A stretch of 51,851 nt of DNA from Chloroflexota bacterium. GTDB lineage: Bacteria > Chloroflexota > Ktedonobacteria > Ktedonobacterales > JADMIN01. The stretch's first letter is position 1, and every line of letters starts with the position of its first letter. The notes under the pieces were generated by a model. That model was not told the DNA's origin. It saw nothing but the letters and a program-made list of their open reading frames with translations, and made no database searches. Below, one piece after another: positions 41,227-49,203 of the stretch. The stretch is from positions 1 through 51,851 of the forward strand of contig JAKAIY010000006.1 in assembly GCA_021814145.1 (NCBI GenBank), written 5' to 3'. A program made the translations under genes and the position numbers.

Positions 41227-43227
41227 TCAGGATACTTCCTCCGCAGTTGGCGTGTCCTGAGGCGCCGGCTTGGCGCCATCTCCAGTCAAAGGCGTTGAGT
41301 CGTTTCCGTTCCGGGCCGTTTTGCCATCGCTGAGACTGGCCACGACAGGATGGCGAAGCAGACTTCCAATCGCCTTGAGCGTCACCAGGCCGATGAACTG
41401 GCGTGAGTTGGAGCCATCCACCACGGCGAGCTGGCGGAATCCCAAGCGGGTCATCCGTAGCCATGCGGTATAGAGCGACTCATCAGGGGAAATATACACG
41501 ACCCGCCGCGTCATGATGTCCTGCGCGAGCAAATCATTCTCATTCCGTCCGGTCCGGCGCGCGCGGCGGCGGATGCGCGCCAGATCGCGCGCCGTGACCA
41601 GGCCAGCGAGTTGACCATCGCGCACGATTGGCACGCTATTCACCTGGCGCAGGCGCAGGATAGCGCGCAGATCCGCCACTGGCGTCTCCGGCGTGGCGGT
41701 GGCCATGCTGGCGCTGGTCATGCCCGCCTCCATCGCCTGGTGGACGGTCAGACTCTGGAGCAGTGGCAGGGCGAAATCGCCCTTATGGGCGGGGGAATCC
41801 AGGCGAGTGTCTACCTGGCTCTCGTAGATACTGTTCTCGCCAGTGATGAGATAGGCGACCATCGTCGCCAGCATGGCGGGAACGATCAGCGAGTATTCGC
41901 CGGTCATCTCGGCCACCATCAGAATGACGGCCAGCGGGGCCTTGGCGATGCCGCCGAAGAAGGCGCCCATGCCGACGACGACAAACGCTCCCGCTGGCGT
42001 GGAGCCGAGCGCCCAGGGCGCGACGGTGTGGATGCCGCTCCAGATGGCGCCACCCAGAAACCCGCCGATAACCATGCCTGGCCCGAAGACGCCGCCGCTG
42101 CCGCCGCTGCCGATGGTGAGTGAGGTGGTGATGATCTTGACGAAGGCCAGCAGCAGCATCAGCCAGGCGGAAATGGTGATGAAATCGCCGTAGATGCCGA
42201 ACTGGACATAGCCATACCCCATGCCCAGCGCCTGTGGAAACGCCATGCCGATCAGCCCGACGAGCAGGCCGCCAATCGCTGGCTTGAGCTGATTGGGAAT
42301 ATGAAAGCTGTGAAAGATATCGCGCACGCCATAGAGCATTTTGGGGTAGAGCAGACCAACAAAGCCACAGATGACGCCCAACAGGAGGAAACCGAGGAGG
42401 CTTTGCGGATGAGTGAAGCTGAACTTGCCACCGTGGCCAAAGACGGGGGTCCACCCAGCCCAGGCGCCATAAATGCTGAAGCCCACGACCGAAGCGATGA
42501 ATGAGGGGAAGAGCGCCTCGGACTCGAAATCGCGCTTGTAGAGGACCTCCGCTGAGAGCAGCGCGCCACCAAAGGGAGCCTTGAAGATCGAGCCGATGCC
42601 CGCTCCTACGCCAGCGGCCATCGCGATGCGCCGGTCGTGGTCATCCAGGTGGAGGACATCGCCCAGCCAGGAGCCAAAGCCCGCCGCGATCTGCGCCGTC
42701 GGCCCCTCGCGCCCCGCGCTGCCGCCAGAGCCGATAGTGATCGCCGAGGCGATGAGCTTGATGGGTGGGATGCGTGTGCGGATCTTGCCGCCGCGGCGGT
42801 GAAACGCGTCAATCGCGGCGTCGGTGCCATGCCCCTCAGCTTCGGGGGCGAACGTGAAGACGATCAACCCGGTCAGCAGCCCGCCAAGCGTCGTGATGAC
42901 GGGAATCATCCACGGGCGGGCGATAGAGGTGATGACTGTCACGCCCTCGCCCGCCGGGTCCGGTGGGGTGAATCCGGCGCCAAACTCCAGAAAGACGCGG
43001 GAGCAAAACGCGATAGCGGCGAAGAATACGATGGATCCAACCCCCGCCACGACGCCAATCAGCGCGCCAATCACAAGCCACTTCTGAAAATATGCGCGGC
43101 TGGAGCGGTTCCAGCGTCCCAGTGGACCGGCTTCAGCGGGTGTATTGCTCGCCGCTCCCTGGGTTACGCCGATTTCCGTCAGCCATCGCCGCGTCTCCGC
43201 GATCCAACCCTTGATAGACCTCCACAT
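41227..43227 (-). CDS. ClC-family chloride channel/antiporter with CBS pair (second copy)
   Basis: A 666-residue ClC protein distinct from the one at the window start. The selectivity motif is GSAGREGPTAQ with the gating Glu; GSGGSGGVFGPGM is the later filter motif. About ten or more helices precede two CBS domains (about 510-640). ATG (MWRSIKGW) is chosen, with GGAG about 11 bases upstream; an earlier ATG (43281) lacks an SD. The tail is Pro/Thr-rich. It converges on the protease gene with a 16-base gap. Its upstream region shares a 12-base motif with the other ClC gene, suggesting joint control. Confidence 0.94.
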   Translation of the reverse strand: MWRSIKGWIAETRRWLTEIGVTQGAASNTPAEAGPLGRWNRSSRAYFQKWLVIGALIGVVAGVGSIVFFAAIAFCSRVFLEFGAGFTPPDPAGEGVTVITSIARPWMIPVITTLGGLLTGLIVFTFAPEAEGHGTDAAIDAFHRRGGKIRTRIPPIKLIASAITIGSGGSAGREGPTAQIAAGFGSWLGDVLHLDDHDRRIAMAAGVGAGIGSIFKAPFGGALLSAEVLYKRDFESEALFPSFIASVVGFSIYGAWAGWTPVFGHGGKFSFTHPQSLLGFLLLGVICGFVGLLYPKMLYGVRDIFHSFHIPNQLKPAIGGLLVGLIGMAFPQALGMGYGYVQFGIYGDFITISAWLMLLLAFVKIITTSLTIGSGGSGGVFGPGMVIGGFLGGAIWSGIHTVAPWALGSTPAGAFVVVGMGAFFGGIAKAPLAVILMVAEMTGEYSLIVPAMLATMVAYLITGENSIYESQVDTRLDSPAHKGDFALPLLQSLTVHQAMEAGMTSASMATATPETPVADLRAILRLRQVNSVPIVRDGQLAGLVTARDLARIRRRARRTGRNENDLLAQDIMTRRVVYISPDESLYTAWLRMTRLGFRQLAVVDGSNSRQFIGLVTLKAIGSLLRHPVVASLSDGKTARNGNDSTPLTGDGAKPAPQDTPTAEEVS

Positions 43228-43316
43228 ACCAGAACACGCTCCAAAATAATGGTTGCTGGCCCTCCCAGCCATGCTGATCAAGGGCGCGGACGGCCTTTCG
43301 CGACCCTTAATATCTC

Positions 43317-43336
43317 ATTATAGCGCATTGTGATAT
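43317..43336 (-). promoter_or_regulatory. ClC gene 2 promoter element (shared 12-mer)
   Basis: On the minus strand TATCACAATGCG is followed by C and a perfect TATAAT (43322 down to 43317), about 90 bases before the gene. The same 12-mer sits before ClC gene 1. The -35 position does not match consensus, so an activator or extra sigma contact may be needed. Confidence 0.5.
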
Positions 43337-43400
43337 ATTCTGCGCCCTCACAGTTCTCGGTTAACTCCTAGGTCGGTGTCAATGTGGCCAGTTCGTGGAC

Positions 43401-43583
43401 GGTTAAAGCCGCGCTTGGAGGGCCCCATGCGGGAGCCCCGAACCCGCCCCTGGGGTCTTCGCTCCCCTCGCCTCCCGGTTCACGAGGCTCGGTTTCGCGG
43501 GCCCCTTTTCGGCGGGGACGAGGACCCGCGCCGGAGCCCCAGTGGCGGCGCGAGCCGTCTGGAGGCGCGTATGCATTCGCCCA
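43401..43583 (+). ncRNA. Putative structured RNA element, copy 2
   Basis: It has the same three blocks, in the same order, as the element before dnaA. Block A (43401-43444) again starts GGTTAAA, carries the CCC-ATGC-GGG hairpin and ends AACC. Block B (43514-43550) holds CGAGGACCCGCGC and GTGGCGGCG. Block C (43563-43583) runs from AGGCGCG to CGCCCA. Between A and B are about 69 extra GC-rich bases with further hairpin potential. A leader or a free RNA are both possible. The DUF1992 gene begins about 160 bases downstream. Confidence 0.42.
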
Positions 43584-43741
43584 CTCACTTCGTAATCAGC
43601 GCGAAAGGCCCCGCCCCACAGCGTTTCGCAAACGGGGGCGCCGTCTCCCCTCCCACTCTTGTATGATATGGGGAGAGATAACGTCATACACCGCGGCTGG
43701 CTGGACACCCGCCGCGTGCGAGATACAAGGCAGGTCCACTC

Positions 43742-44338
43742 ATGTCAGCGCCGAATGAATCAGATCGGGAGCGCAGCGCTTCTGGAGAGCCAGCCAGCCC
43801 GCAAGCCGACCAGCGCGCGGGCCCGCGGAGCGCGCGCTACCTCTGGGAGATGGAGCAGGCGCGGCGGCGGGCGGTGCGCGACATCGTCGAGCAGCGCATC
43901 GAGGAGGCGCGAGCGGAGGGCAAGTTCGACAACCTGAGCGGAACGGGCCAGCCGCTGCCCCGGAATGATAACGATGTGTGGGCGGGCGACCGCGCGCTCG
44001 CCTATCATCTGCTCAAGAGCAATGATGTCGCGCCGCCAGAACTGGAGCGCGGACGCGAGATTGATCTCGAGCTGGAGCACGCGGAGGAGCCTGTGCGCGC
44101 GTTGCGTCACTACCGTGACACGCTGGCGGCGCGGCGCGCGGTGTTCGCCAGCGACCGCAGGGCGTACAATATCCAGCGGGACGCGACCGAGCGGCGCTAT
44201 GAAGAAGCGCTGCGGGCGGTCAATAGCAAGATCCTGAGCCTGAACATTATCGCCCCGGCTGTGTTTCACCGCCGCGCGATTCCCATTGAGCGGCGTATGG
44301 AGGCTTTCCGCGCCGAGTTCCCGCGTCTGGCGGAGTAG
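43742..44338 (+). CDS. DUF1992 (DnaJC28-type conserved region) protein
   Basis: A 198-residue soluble protein with the DUF1992 region found in bacterial YhdN-like and DnaJC28 proteins: VEQRIEEARAEGKFDNLSGT, GQPLPRND, then LLKSNDVAPPELERGREI. The Arg/Glu-rich helical remainder runs through RRAYNIQRDATERRYEEAL and closes with NIIAPAVFHRRAIPIER. No J domain is attached. Function is not established in bacteria. The start lacks a strong SD. It may be led by structured element copy 2. Confidence 0.88.
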   Translation: MSAPNESDRERSASGEPASPQADQRAGPRSARYLWEMEQARRRAVRDIVEQRIEEARAEGKFDNLSGTGQPLPRNDNDVWAGDRALAYHLLKSNDVAPPELERGREIDLELEHAEEPVRALRHYRDTLAARRAVFASDRRAYNIQRDATERRYEEALRAVNSKILSLNIIAPAVFHRRAIPIERRMEAFRAEFPRLAE

Positions 44339-44414
44339 GGGCGTGTGGCGCGGGACGGCGCGCCGTGGCCTTTCAAGGTTGGGAAGAGCGCCAAGTGAGT
44401 GAGCGAGGTATGCG

Positions 44415-45860
44415 GTGAGTCTTTCGGCATGGAGAGGGCCAGGGGCGCATCCCGGGCTCTTCACGGATATGTATCACCCGGACGCGGCGTATGTGAGCTG
44501 GGTGACAGGACGCAATGGCGTCGCGACCTTTGATCTCTACGCCCGCACAGCGCCATTTGGCGGGGCGTATCTGCTGGTCGCGGGGCTGGAAGCGGCGCTG
44601 GAGTTCGTCCAGGCGTTTCACTATGAGCCAGACGAACTGGCGTTTCTGGCCCGCATTCGTGACTATGACGCGGCCTTTCTCGATGAGCTGGCCGGGTTGC
44701 GCTTCACTGGCGATATCCACGCGATTCCGGAGGGCAGCGTCGCCTTTCCCAACGAGCCGCTGCTGCGGGTGACGGCTCCGTTCCGCGAGGCGCTGCTGAT
44801 GGAGGCCGGGCTGCTTCAGGCGATCAACCTGGCGACACTGATAGCCACCAAGGCGGCGCGCATCACGTATGCGGCGGGCGCGCGGCGTGTCTCGGAGTTC
44901 GCTTTCCGCCGGGCGCAGAACCCGCTGGTGGTGGCGCGCTCGTCCTCGATTGGTGGAACATCATCCACTTCGCTGCTGGCGGCGGCTTTCGAGTACCGCA
45001 TGCTGGCGACGGGAACCGTGCCGCATGCGCTGATCCAGCTCTATCCGACTGAAGAAGAGGCGTTTCTGGCGGTGGCGCAATCGTTCAACCGTTACACACT
45101 GCTACTTGACACCTATGACCCGCGCCGCGCGATCCATACGGCGATTAGCGTGGCGAAGCGTGTGGCGGATGACCTGGGGCATACGCTGGCCGCCGTGCGG
45201 CTGGATAGCGGCGACATCGTGGCCGATAGCCAGTACGTGCGGCAGGCGCTCGCGGAGGCGGGGATGGGCGCGACGCGCATCCTGGCGAGCGGCGACCTCG
45301 ACGAATTCTCTATTGTGGACCTGCTGGCGGAGGGCGCCGAGATAGACGCTTTTGGCGTTGGAACGGCGCTGGGCGTGGGCGCGGGCAATGTCGCGCAGGG
45401 CGTGGAAGGCGCGACGCTGGGTGGTGTCTTCAAGGAGGTGTGGTATGTGGACGAGGACGGCGCCGAGTATCCCAAGCTGAAGCTGGCGGCGGAGAAGACG
45501 ACCTGGCCGGGGCGCAAGGCCATCTACCGCCATCCTGAGTGGGAGGAAGACGTGATCCAGCTGGTGTCCGAGCTGGCGCCAGCGGGCTATCAGCGGCTGC
45601 TGCGCCCGGTGATGAGGCAGGGACGGATAGTGCCGGGCAGCCTGCCACCGCTCTCGGAGATCTGGGAACTGGCGCGCGCCAATCTTGCGGCGCTACCGGA
45701 GCGCTACCACGCGCTGAAAGGCGCCGAGCCTTACCCGGTGCGTTTCAGTGAGGCGATGCGGGCGCTGCGGGCCGAGGCGATCCGCGAGGTGGTGACGCGC
45801 GCGGAGCGCGTGGAATCGCCGCCTTCAGGCATAGCCAGCGAGGCGAATGTCGCGGAGTAG
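44415..45860 (+). CDS. pncB: Nicotinate phosphoribosyltransferase
   Basis: A 481-residue NAPRTase converting nicotinate and PRPP to nicotinate mononucleotide, the salvage entry to NAD. Family features: GLFTDMYHPDAAYV, the PRPP/nicotinate-site FAFRRAQNP and SSIGGTSST, LDTYDPRRAI, AVRLDSGDIVADS and DAFGVGTALGV. Start: GTG with GAGG about 12 bases upstream. It follows the DUF1992 gene by 76 bases. Together with nadE and prs in the same window it gives three PRPP/NAD-linked enzymes. Confidence 0.95.
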   Translation: MSLSAWRGPGAHPGLFTDMYHPDAAYVSWVTGRNGVATFDLYARTAPFGGAYLLVAGLEAALEFVQAFHYEPDELAFLARIRDYDAAFLDELAGLRFTGDIHAIPEGSVAFPNEPLLRVTAPFREALLMEAGLLQAINLATLIATKAARITYAAGARRVSEFAFRRAQNPLVVARSSSIGGTSSTSLLAAAFEYRMLATGTVPHALIQLYPTEEEAFLAVAQSFNRYTLLLDTYDPRRAIHTAISVAKRVADDLGHTLAAVRLDSGDIVADSQYVRQALAEAGMGATRILASGDLDEFSIVDLLAEGAEIDAFGVGTALGVGAGNVAQGVEGATLGGVFKEVWYVDEDGAEYPKLKLAAEKTTWPGRKAIYRHPEWEEDVIQLVSELAPAGYQRLLRPVMRQGRIVPGSLPPLSEIWELARANLAALPERYHALKGAEPYPVRFSEAMRALRAEAIREVVTRAERVESPPSGIASEANVAE

Positions 45861-45940
45861 AACGGCGCGAATGGCGTCGGGGCCGGGGCTGGCGGCGAGC
45901 GAGCGGGTGGATTGCGTGTTTGGGCGCGCTTCTCCAGCGC

Positions 45941-47032
45941 CTACCCGTTCACGCGGGCTTCGGCGCCCGCCCGCTCGCTCGCCTGTCCGCCATAGGCCGC
46001 GTAGAGGCGCTCGAAGTAGCTAGTGTAGGCGGCGGCGACCTGCGCGGAGTTGATGATGAGCAGGTTCTCGTCGTTCAGCTCGGCGTTCTCGGAGAAGTTG
46101 AAGCTGCCAGTCACGACCAGGTGATCGTCGAGAATCAGCACTTTGTTGTGCATGAAATCCTGCTCGGTGTGCGGATTGAAGGCGTGTGAGGGCGCGGCGA
46201 CGAAGCGGCGGTCGCGCATGAACCAGAACTCCGGCGTGTTGACATCGCGGTAGCGCAGGACATCCTGCATGCCGTGCGGGTCTATCACTCCCCGGATGTC
46301 CGCCGATGGGTCGGAGAAGCGCGCCAGCGCGCTCAGGATGCCGGGGTCGCCGATGAGGAAGGCCATCACCCGTACACGCTGGGCGGCATTGAGCGCCTGG
46401 GCCAGCGTCTGTTCGATCCGCTCGCCTTCTGAGGGGGAGTAAAACGCCGACACCACGCTGGACCGCGCTTCGGCCTGGATGCTCTGAAGGTGCGCGGCCT
46501 CCAGGGTGGAGTAGCGGCGCGTATGGTTGTGCTGGTCGCTGAGCAGATCGGTGAAGATGACGCCGTACTGGGCGATGACGCCCTGATCGCGCAGTGTGAG
46601 GCAGTTGTTGTCCTGCTTCTCCAGCCCGCCAACGGTGAAGTTGGCGGAGCCTGTCCACAGGGTCACGCCATCGCGGATGAGGAACTTGTCGTGCATGAGG
46701 TGGCCGCTGTTGTGGACGGGCGTGGCGTAGGGCAGCAAGCCCGCCGCGTCGAGAGCCTTTTCCGCGCCTTCGGGTTTGGGGTCGCCAGTCAGGCCACCGA
46801 GGCGCTCCCGGCTCGCGTCATAGGCGATGCGTAGCTGTTTGCCAGAGCGCGCCACCGTCTGGAGCGCCTCGAGCACACGCGGGTGGCGAATATCGTAGAT
46901 CGCGCAATCGAGCGACCGCTGTGTCTCCATGATGAACTCGACCAGCCGTCCGGTCAGATCGGAATTCACGCCCGCGCGCTCGGAGCGGAAGAACAAACGC
47001 AGCCACGGGGCTGCGGCGCCATTCGTCGCCAT
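45941..47032 (-). CDS. Phospholipase D-like protein with two HKD motifs
   Basis: A 363-residue PLD-superfamily protein. Two catalytic H-x-K-x4-D motifs are complete: HDKFLIRD at about 114 with LWTGSANFT, and HNKVLILD in the second half with VVTGSFNFSENAELNDEN. Members hydrolyse phosphodiesters in lipids or nucleic acids; the compact form and GSANF/GSFNF pattern fit nuclease-like (Nuc) members as well as lipases. No signal peptide, so action inside the cell is likely. The SD is modest. It stands alone, minus strand, between pncB and a gene fragment. Confidence 0.9.
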   Translation of the reverse strand: MATNGAAAPWLRLFFRSERAGVNSDLTGRLVEFIMETQRSLDCAIYDIRHPRVLEALQTVARSGKQLRIAYDASRERLGGLTGDPKPEGAEKALDAAGLLPYATPVHNSGHLMHDKFLIRDGVTLWTGSANFTVGGLEKQDNNCLTLRDQGVIAQYGVIFTDLLSDQHNHTRRYSTLEAAHLQSIQAEARSSVVSAFYSPSEGERIEQTLAQALNAAQRVRVMAFLIGDPGILSALARFSDPSADIRGVIDPHGMQDVLRYRDVNTPEFWFMRDRRFVAAPSHAFNPHTEQDFMHNKVLILDDHLVVTGSFNFSENAELNDENLLIINSAQVAAAYTSYFERLYAAYGGQASERAGAEARVNG

Positions 47033-47253
47033 ACGCTATGCATACCCTTTCACCAGTCCGCGCCGGGGAGTCGTAGTCGCAGACTCTTGTGCAAGGAGCG
47101 GACATCGTTCCTCATTCGATATAACTTGCCAGCCGTGCGAATCAGTGTGTGTGGCGTTCGCACAGGAGAAATGGGGCAGCGCGGAGTAGTACCAATATCC
47201 ATACGGCATGAATTGGGCGGCTTCAGGAGTCAGGGGAGAAAACGCCAGAACAC

Positions 47254-47490
47254 TTACGATAGCCAGATGAGCAGCGGTAGGCGGGTATTGATCTCGACAT
47301 TCGGCAACGCGGCCCAGCGCAGCGCGCCATCGCTGGCCCGCAGCGCGAATACCCCAAGCCTGCCGCCGAGATACACGGAATCGCCGGCCTCATCAATCCG
47401 CGCGCTATACGGTTCGGCGGGGCGGCGCCACTGGCCCACCTCAAATTCGTAGCGCACACGTTTCCAGAGCGTGAAACCTTCCTTGCGCAA
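47254..47490 (-). pseudogene. Fragment of a PQQ-like beta-propeller protein
   Basis: A 78-residue open frame with one recognisable propeller blade (VYLGGRLGVFALRASDGALR). The reading frame can be followed upstream about 20 codons to a stop without any ATG or GTG, and only a TTG is available. Full relatives have several blades and about 400 residues. It is probably a decayed gene; an orphan small protein is less likely. An isolated TATAAT on the minus strand (47618-47613) may be its old promoter. Confidence 0.4.
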
Positions 47491-47714
47491 TTGGCGAACA
47501 CGGTCGCTGGGTGAGCGCCGCGCGCTGCCCGCCGCGCGCGCTCTCCAGTGGTCGTCATGGAGTCGCGCTCCTCTCCATGCTCATGAGAAGGACATGAGCG
47601 ATGACGCCGCGCATTATACGGAATGCGAACCGGCGCGCGAGCGGCTCCACCATACGGAGGCGGTCATACGGAGACCGCGCGCCCGCCACGTGGAAGCGCA
47701 CGAGTTGGCGCTGG

Positions 47715-48644
47715 TTAGCGCGAATGCGGCCCAGGCGCCTGCTCGGGCGCCGTCGCGGCATGCGTATCGCGCCGCTGTTTCAGGCGCGCGACTTCACGCG
47801 CCGCGCGCTCGAGTCCTTCTTTGGGCAACCGGCGGCGTACGAGCCGCTCACCGGCCTGGGCGATCCTGGCGCCGAGCGCGCCACGCACTTGGGTGGCGAG
47901 CGGCGGAGTCCAGACATTCGCCAGCGTCAGCGCCGCCACCATCCCGTCGGTGAAATAGGGGTCGCCGCCACCATTGGCGCCATGCGTCTCCTTGCCGAAG
48001 CCGGGGCGCTCGCGCTCAGCGATGACGTAGCCGGTCTGGGCAAGCTCAGAGACGATTAGCTGGCGCTCAGCGTCCAGATCGGGTGAGATGCCGTGGGTAG
48101 GCAGGTGGTTTGTCCGGGAAAGCTCGATTTTGGCATCCCGCGTGGCGCTGCCGACCCAGATCGGGCGGCCATCCTGAGACACGCGCCCCGTATCCCAGAA
48201 ACGGACGTGGTCGCGCTGGCGGACGGTTTTTCCGGGCCGCTCAAAGGCGTAATCCTCCTTGCGCCCATAGAGATAGAGATTGCTCACTGGCGCGGTGGAG
48301 TACTTGCGGCCTAACACGGCGTCCACGCTGATGCGAATGGAGGTCACCAGGTCAATCTCATCAGCGCGATACCAGCCAGCGGCGGCGAAACTGGCGCCAA
48401 GCTGTCCGCTGGCTCCGGTGATCTCAAGATTAATAGGATCGCCTGGGCGTCCGGCGCGATTGAACGTCATCAGTGGTATCTCGCTGGCTGACTGGCGCGC
48501 GGACTCCTCGCGCCCACGCCGCGACTCGCGCCGCAGACGGCGCGTCACGTTGAACAGATGCGCCATGACCAGCGCCGCGAACAGGACGCAGACGCCAGTG
48601 ACGACGCCGGCGATGAGTGGGATGGTGGATAGGCTGTCACCCAT
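47715..48644 (-). CDS. Membrane protein with LssY C-terminal domain
   Basis: A 309-residue protein with one N-terminal membrane helix (about 8-32, IAGVVTGVCVLFAALVMAH), a basic stretch after it, and a cytosolic LssY_C domain (about 70-240). Visible family features are FAAAGWYRADEI, TAPVSNLYLYGR, DHVRFWDTG, WVGSATRDAKIELS and DLDAERQLIVSELAQTG. The C-terminal about 60 residues are basic. In other bacteria this domain is often linked to PAP2 phosphatases, and a PAP2 segment lies at the end of this window. Biochemical role unknown. The ATG has GGGAGAGG upstream. Confidence 0.85.
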   Translation of the reverse strand: MGDSLSTIPLIAGVVTGVCVLFAALVMAHLFNVTRRLRRESRRGREESARQSASEIPLMTFNRAGRPGDPINLEITGASGQLGASFAAAGWYRADEIDLVTSIRISVDAVLGRKYSTAPVSNLYLYGRKEDYAFERPGKTVRQRDHVRFWDTGRVSQDGRPIWVGSATRDAKIELSRTNHLPTHGISPDLDAERQLIVSELAQTGYVIAERERPGFGKETHGANGGGDPYFTDGMVAALTLANVWTPPLATQVRGALGARIAQAGERLVRRRLPKEGLERAAREVARLKQRRDTHAATAPEQAPGPHSR

Positions 48645-48771
48645 ATGCCTCTCCCTGGCTAGCCAGCCGATCTGAAGCTATGCATCGCGCCGGAACGCTA
48701 TCCCGGCGGTGTTTGCCGCGCGCTTTGCGGCGCCGGGCGATGCTACCGTGCGCTGCGGATGATACAACGCT

Positions 48772-49203
48772 TTAGCGGGCGAACGCCAGATAGCCGGCGA
48801 GCGCCAGGCCAGCGATGGTCAGCCCGACAGCCAGCGCGACGCCCAGGCGTGTCTCGACCTGAGGCTGGCCGCGCTCGATGCCCCGCTCGATCTGGAGGTA
48901 GCGCGCAAGCGAGAGCGCGGTGATGATCGCGCCGAAGATGGTTAGCGCGATGCCGATGACGCCAGACGCGGCTGGGGCGGCTGACGGCGCGCCGCTTTGG
49001 GCCAGCTCTCGGATCAGGAGGCCAAAGCGGGCGACGACGAAGCCAAGCGCGATGATGGCGATGCCGGTGCGGCTCCAGGCGAGCAGCGTGCGCTCGTTAG
49101 CAAGATGGTCGGCGAGGCGGCGGTCGCCGCTGGGACGCGCCCCCGGAGCCGCGTCCTCTCGCTGGTCTGGCGGCGTGGGGGGCCGATCAGGGTTGTCATT
49201 CAT
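48772..49203 (-). CDS. DUF202 membrane protein (YidH-like)
   Basis: A 143-residue protein with three helices. The DUF202 signature LANERTLLAWSRTGIAIIAL precedes helix 1 (about 45-70); helix 2 lies near 80-105 and helix 3 at the C-terminus (LGVALAVGLTIAGLALAGYL). The N-terminal about 30 residues are polar and Pro-rich. Function is unknown. The start overlaps the helicase stop (ATGA), so it is translated with that gene. Confidence 0.9.
   Translation of the reverse strand: MNDNPDRPPTPPDQREDAAPGARPSGDRRLADHLANERTLLAWSRTGIAIIALGFVVARFGLLIRELAQSGAPSAAPAASGVIGIALTIFGAIITALSLARYLQIERGIERGQPQVETRLGVALAVGLTIAGLALAGYLAFAR

Larger units (their letters stand above)
43228..43741. other. 514-base non-coding region
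   Basis: It holds the ClC gene 2 promoter element (left) and copy 2 of the putative structured element (centre). Short open frames here have no SD and no known domain. A TATGAT word near 43663 could be the -10 of the DUF1992 gene, but no -35 is seen. Confidence 0.6.

Noticed and set aside
47223-47558. A 111-codon minus-strand frame over the propeller fragment
   Set aside because: The product is Arg/Cys-rich and featureless; the blade motif is in a different frame.
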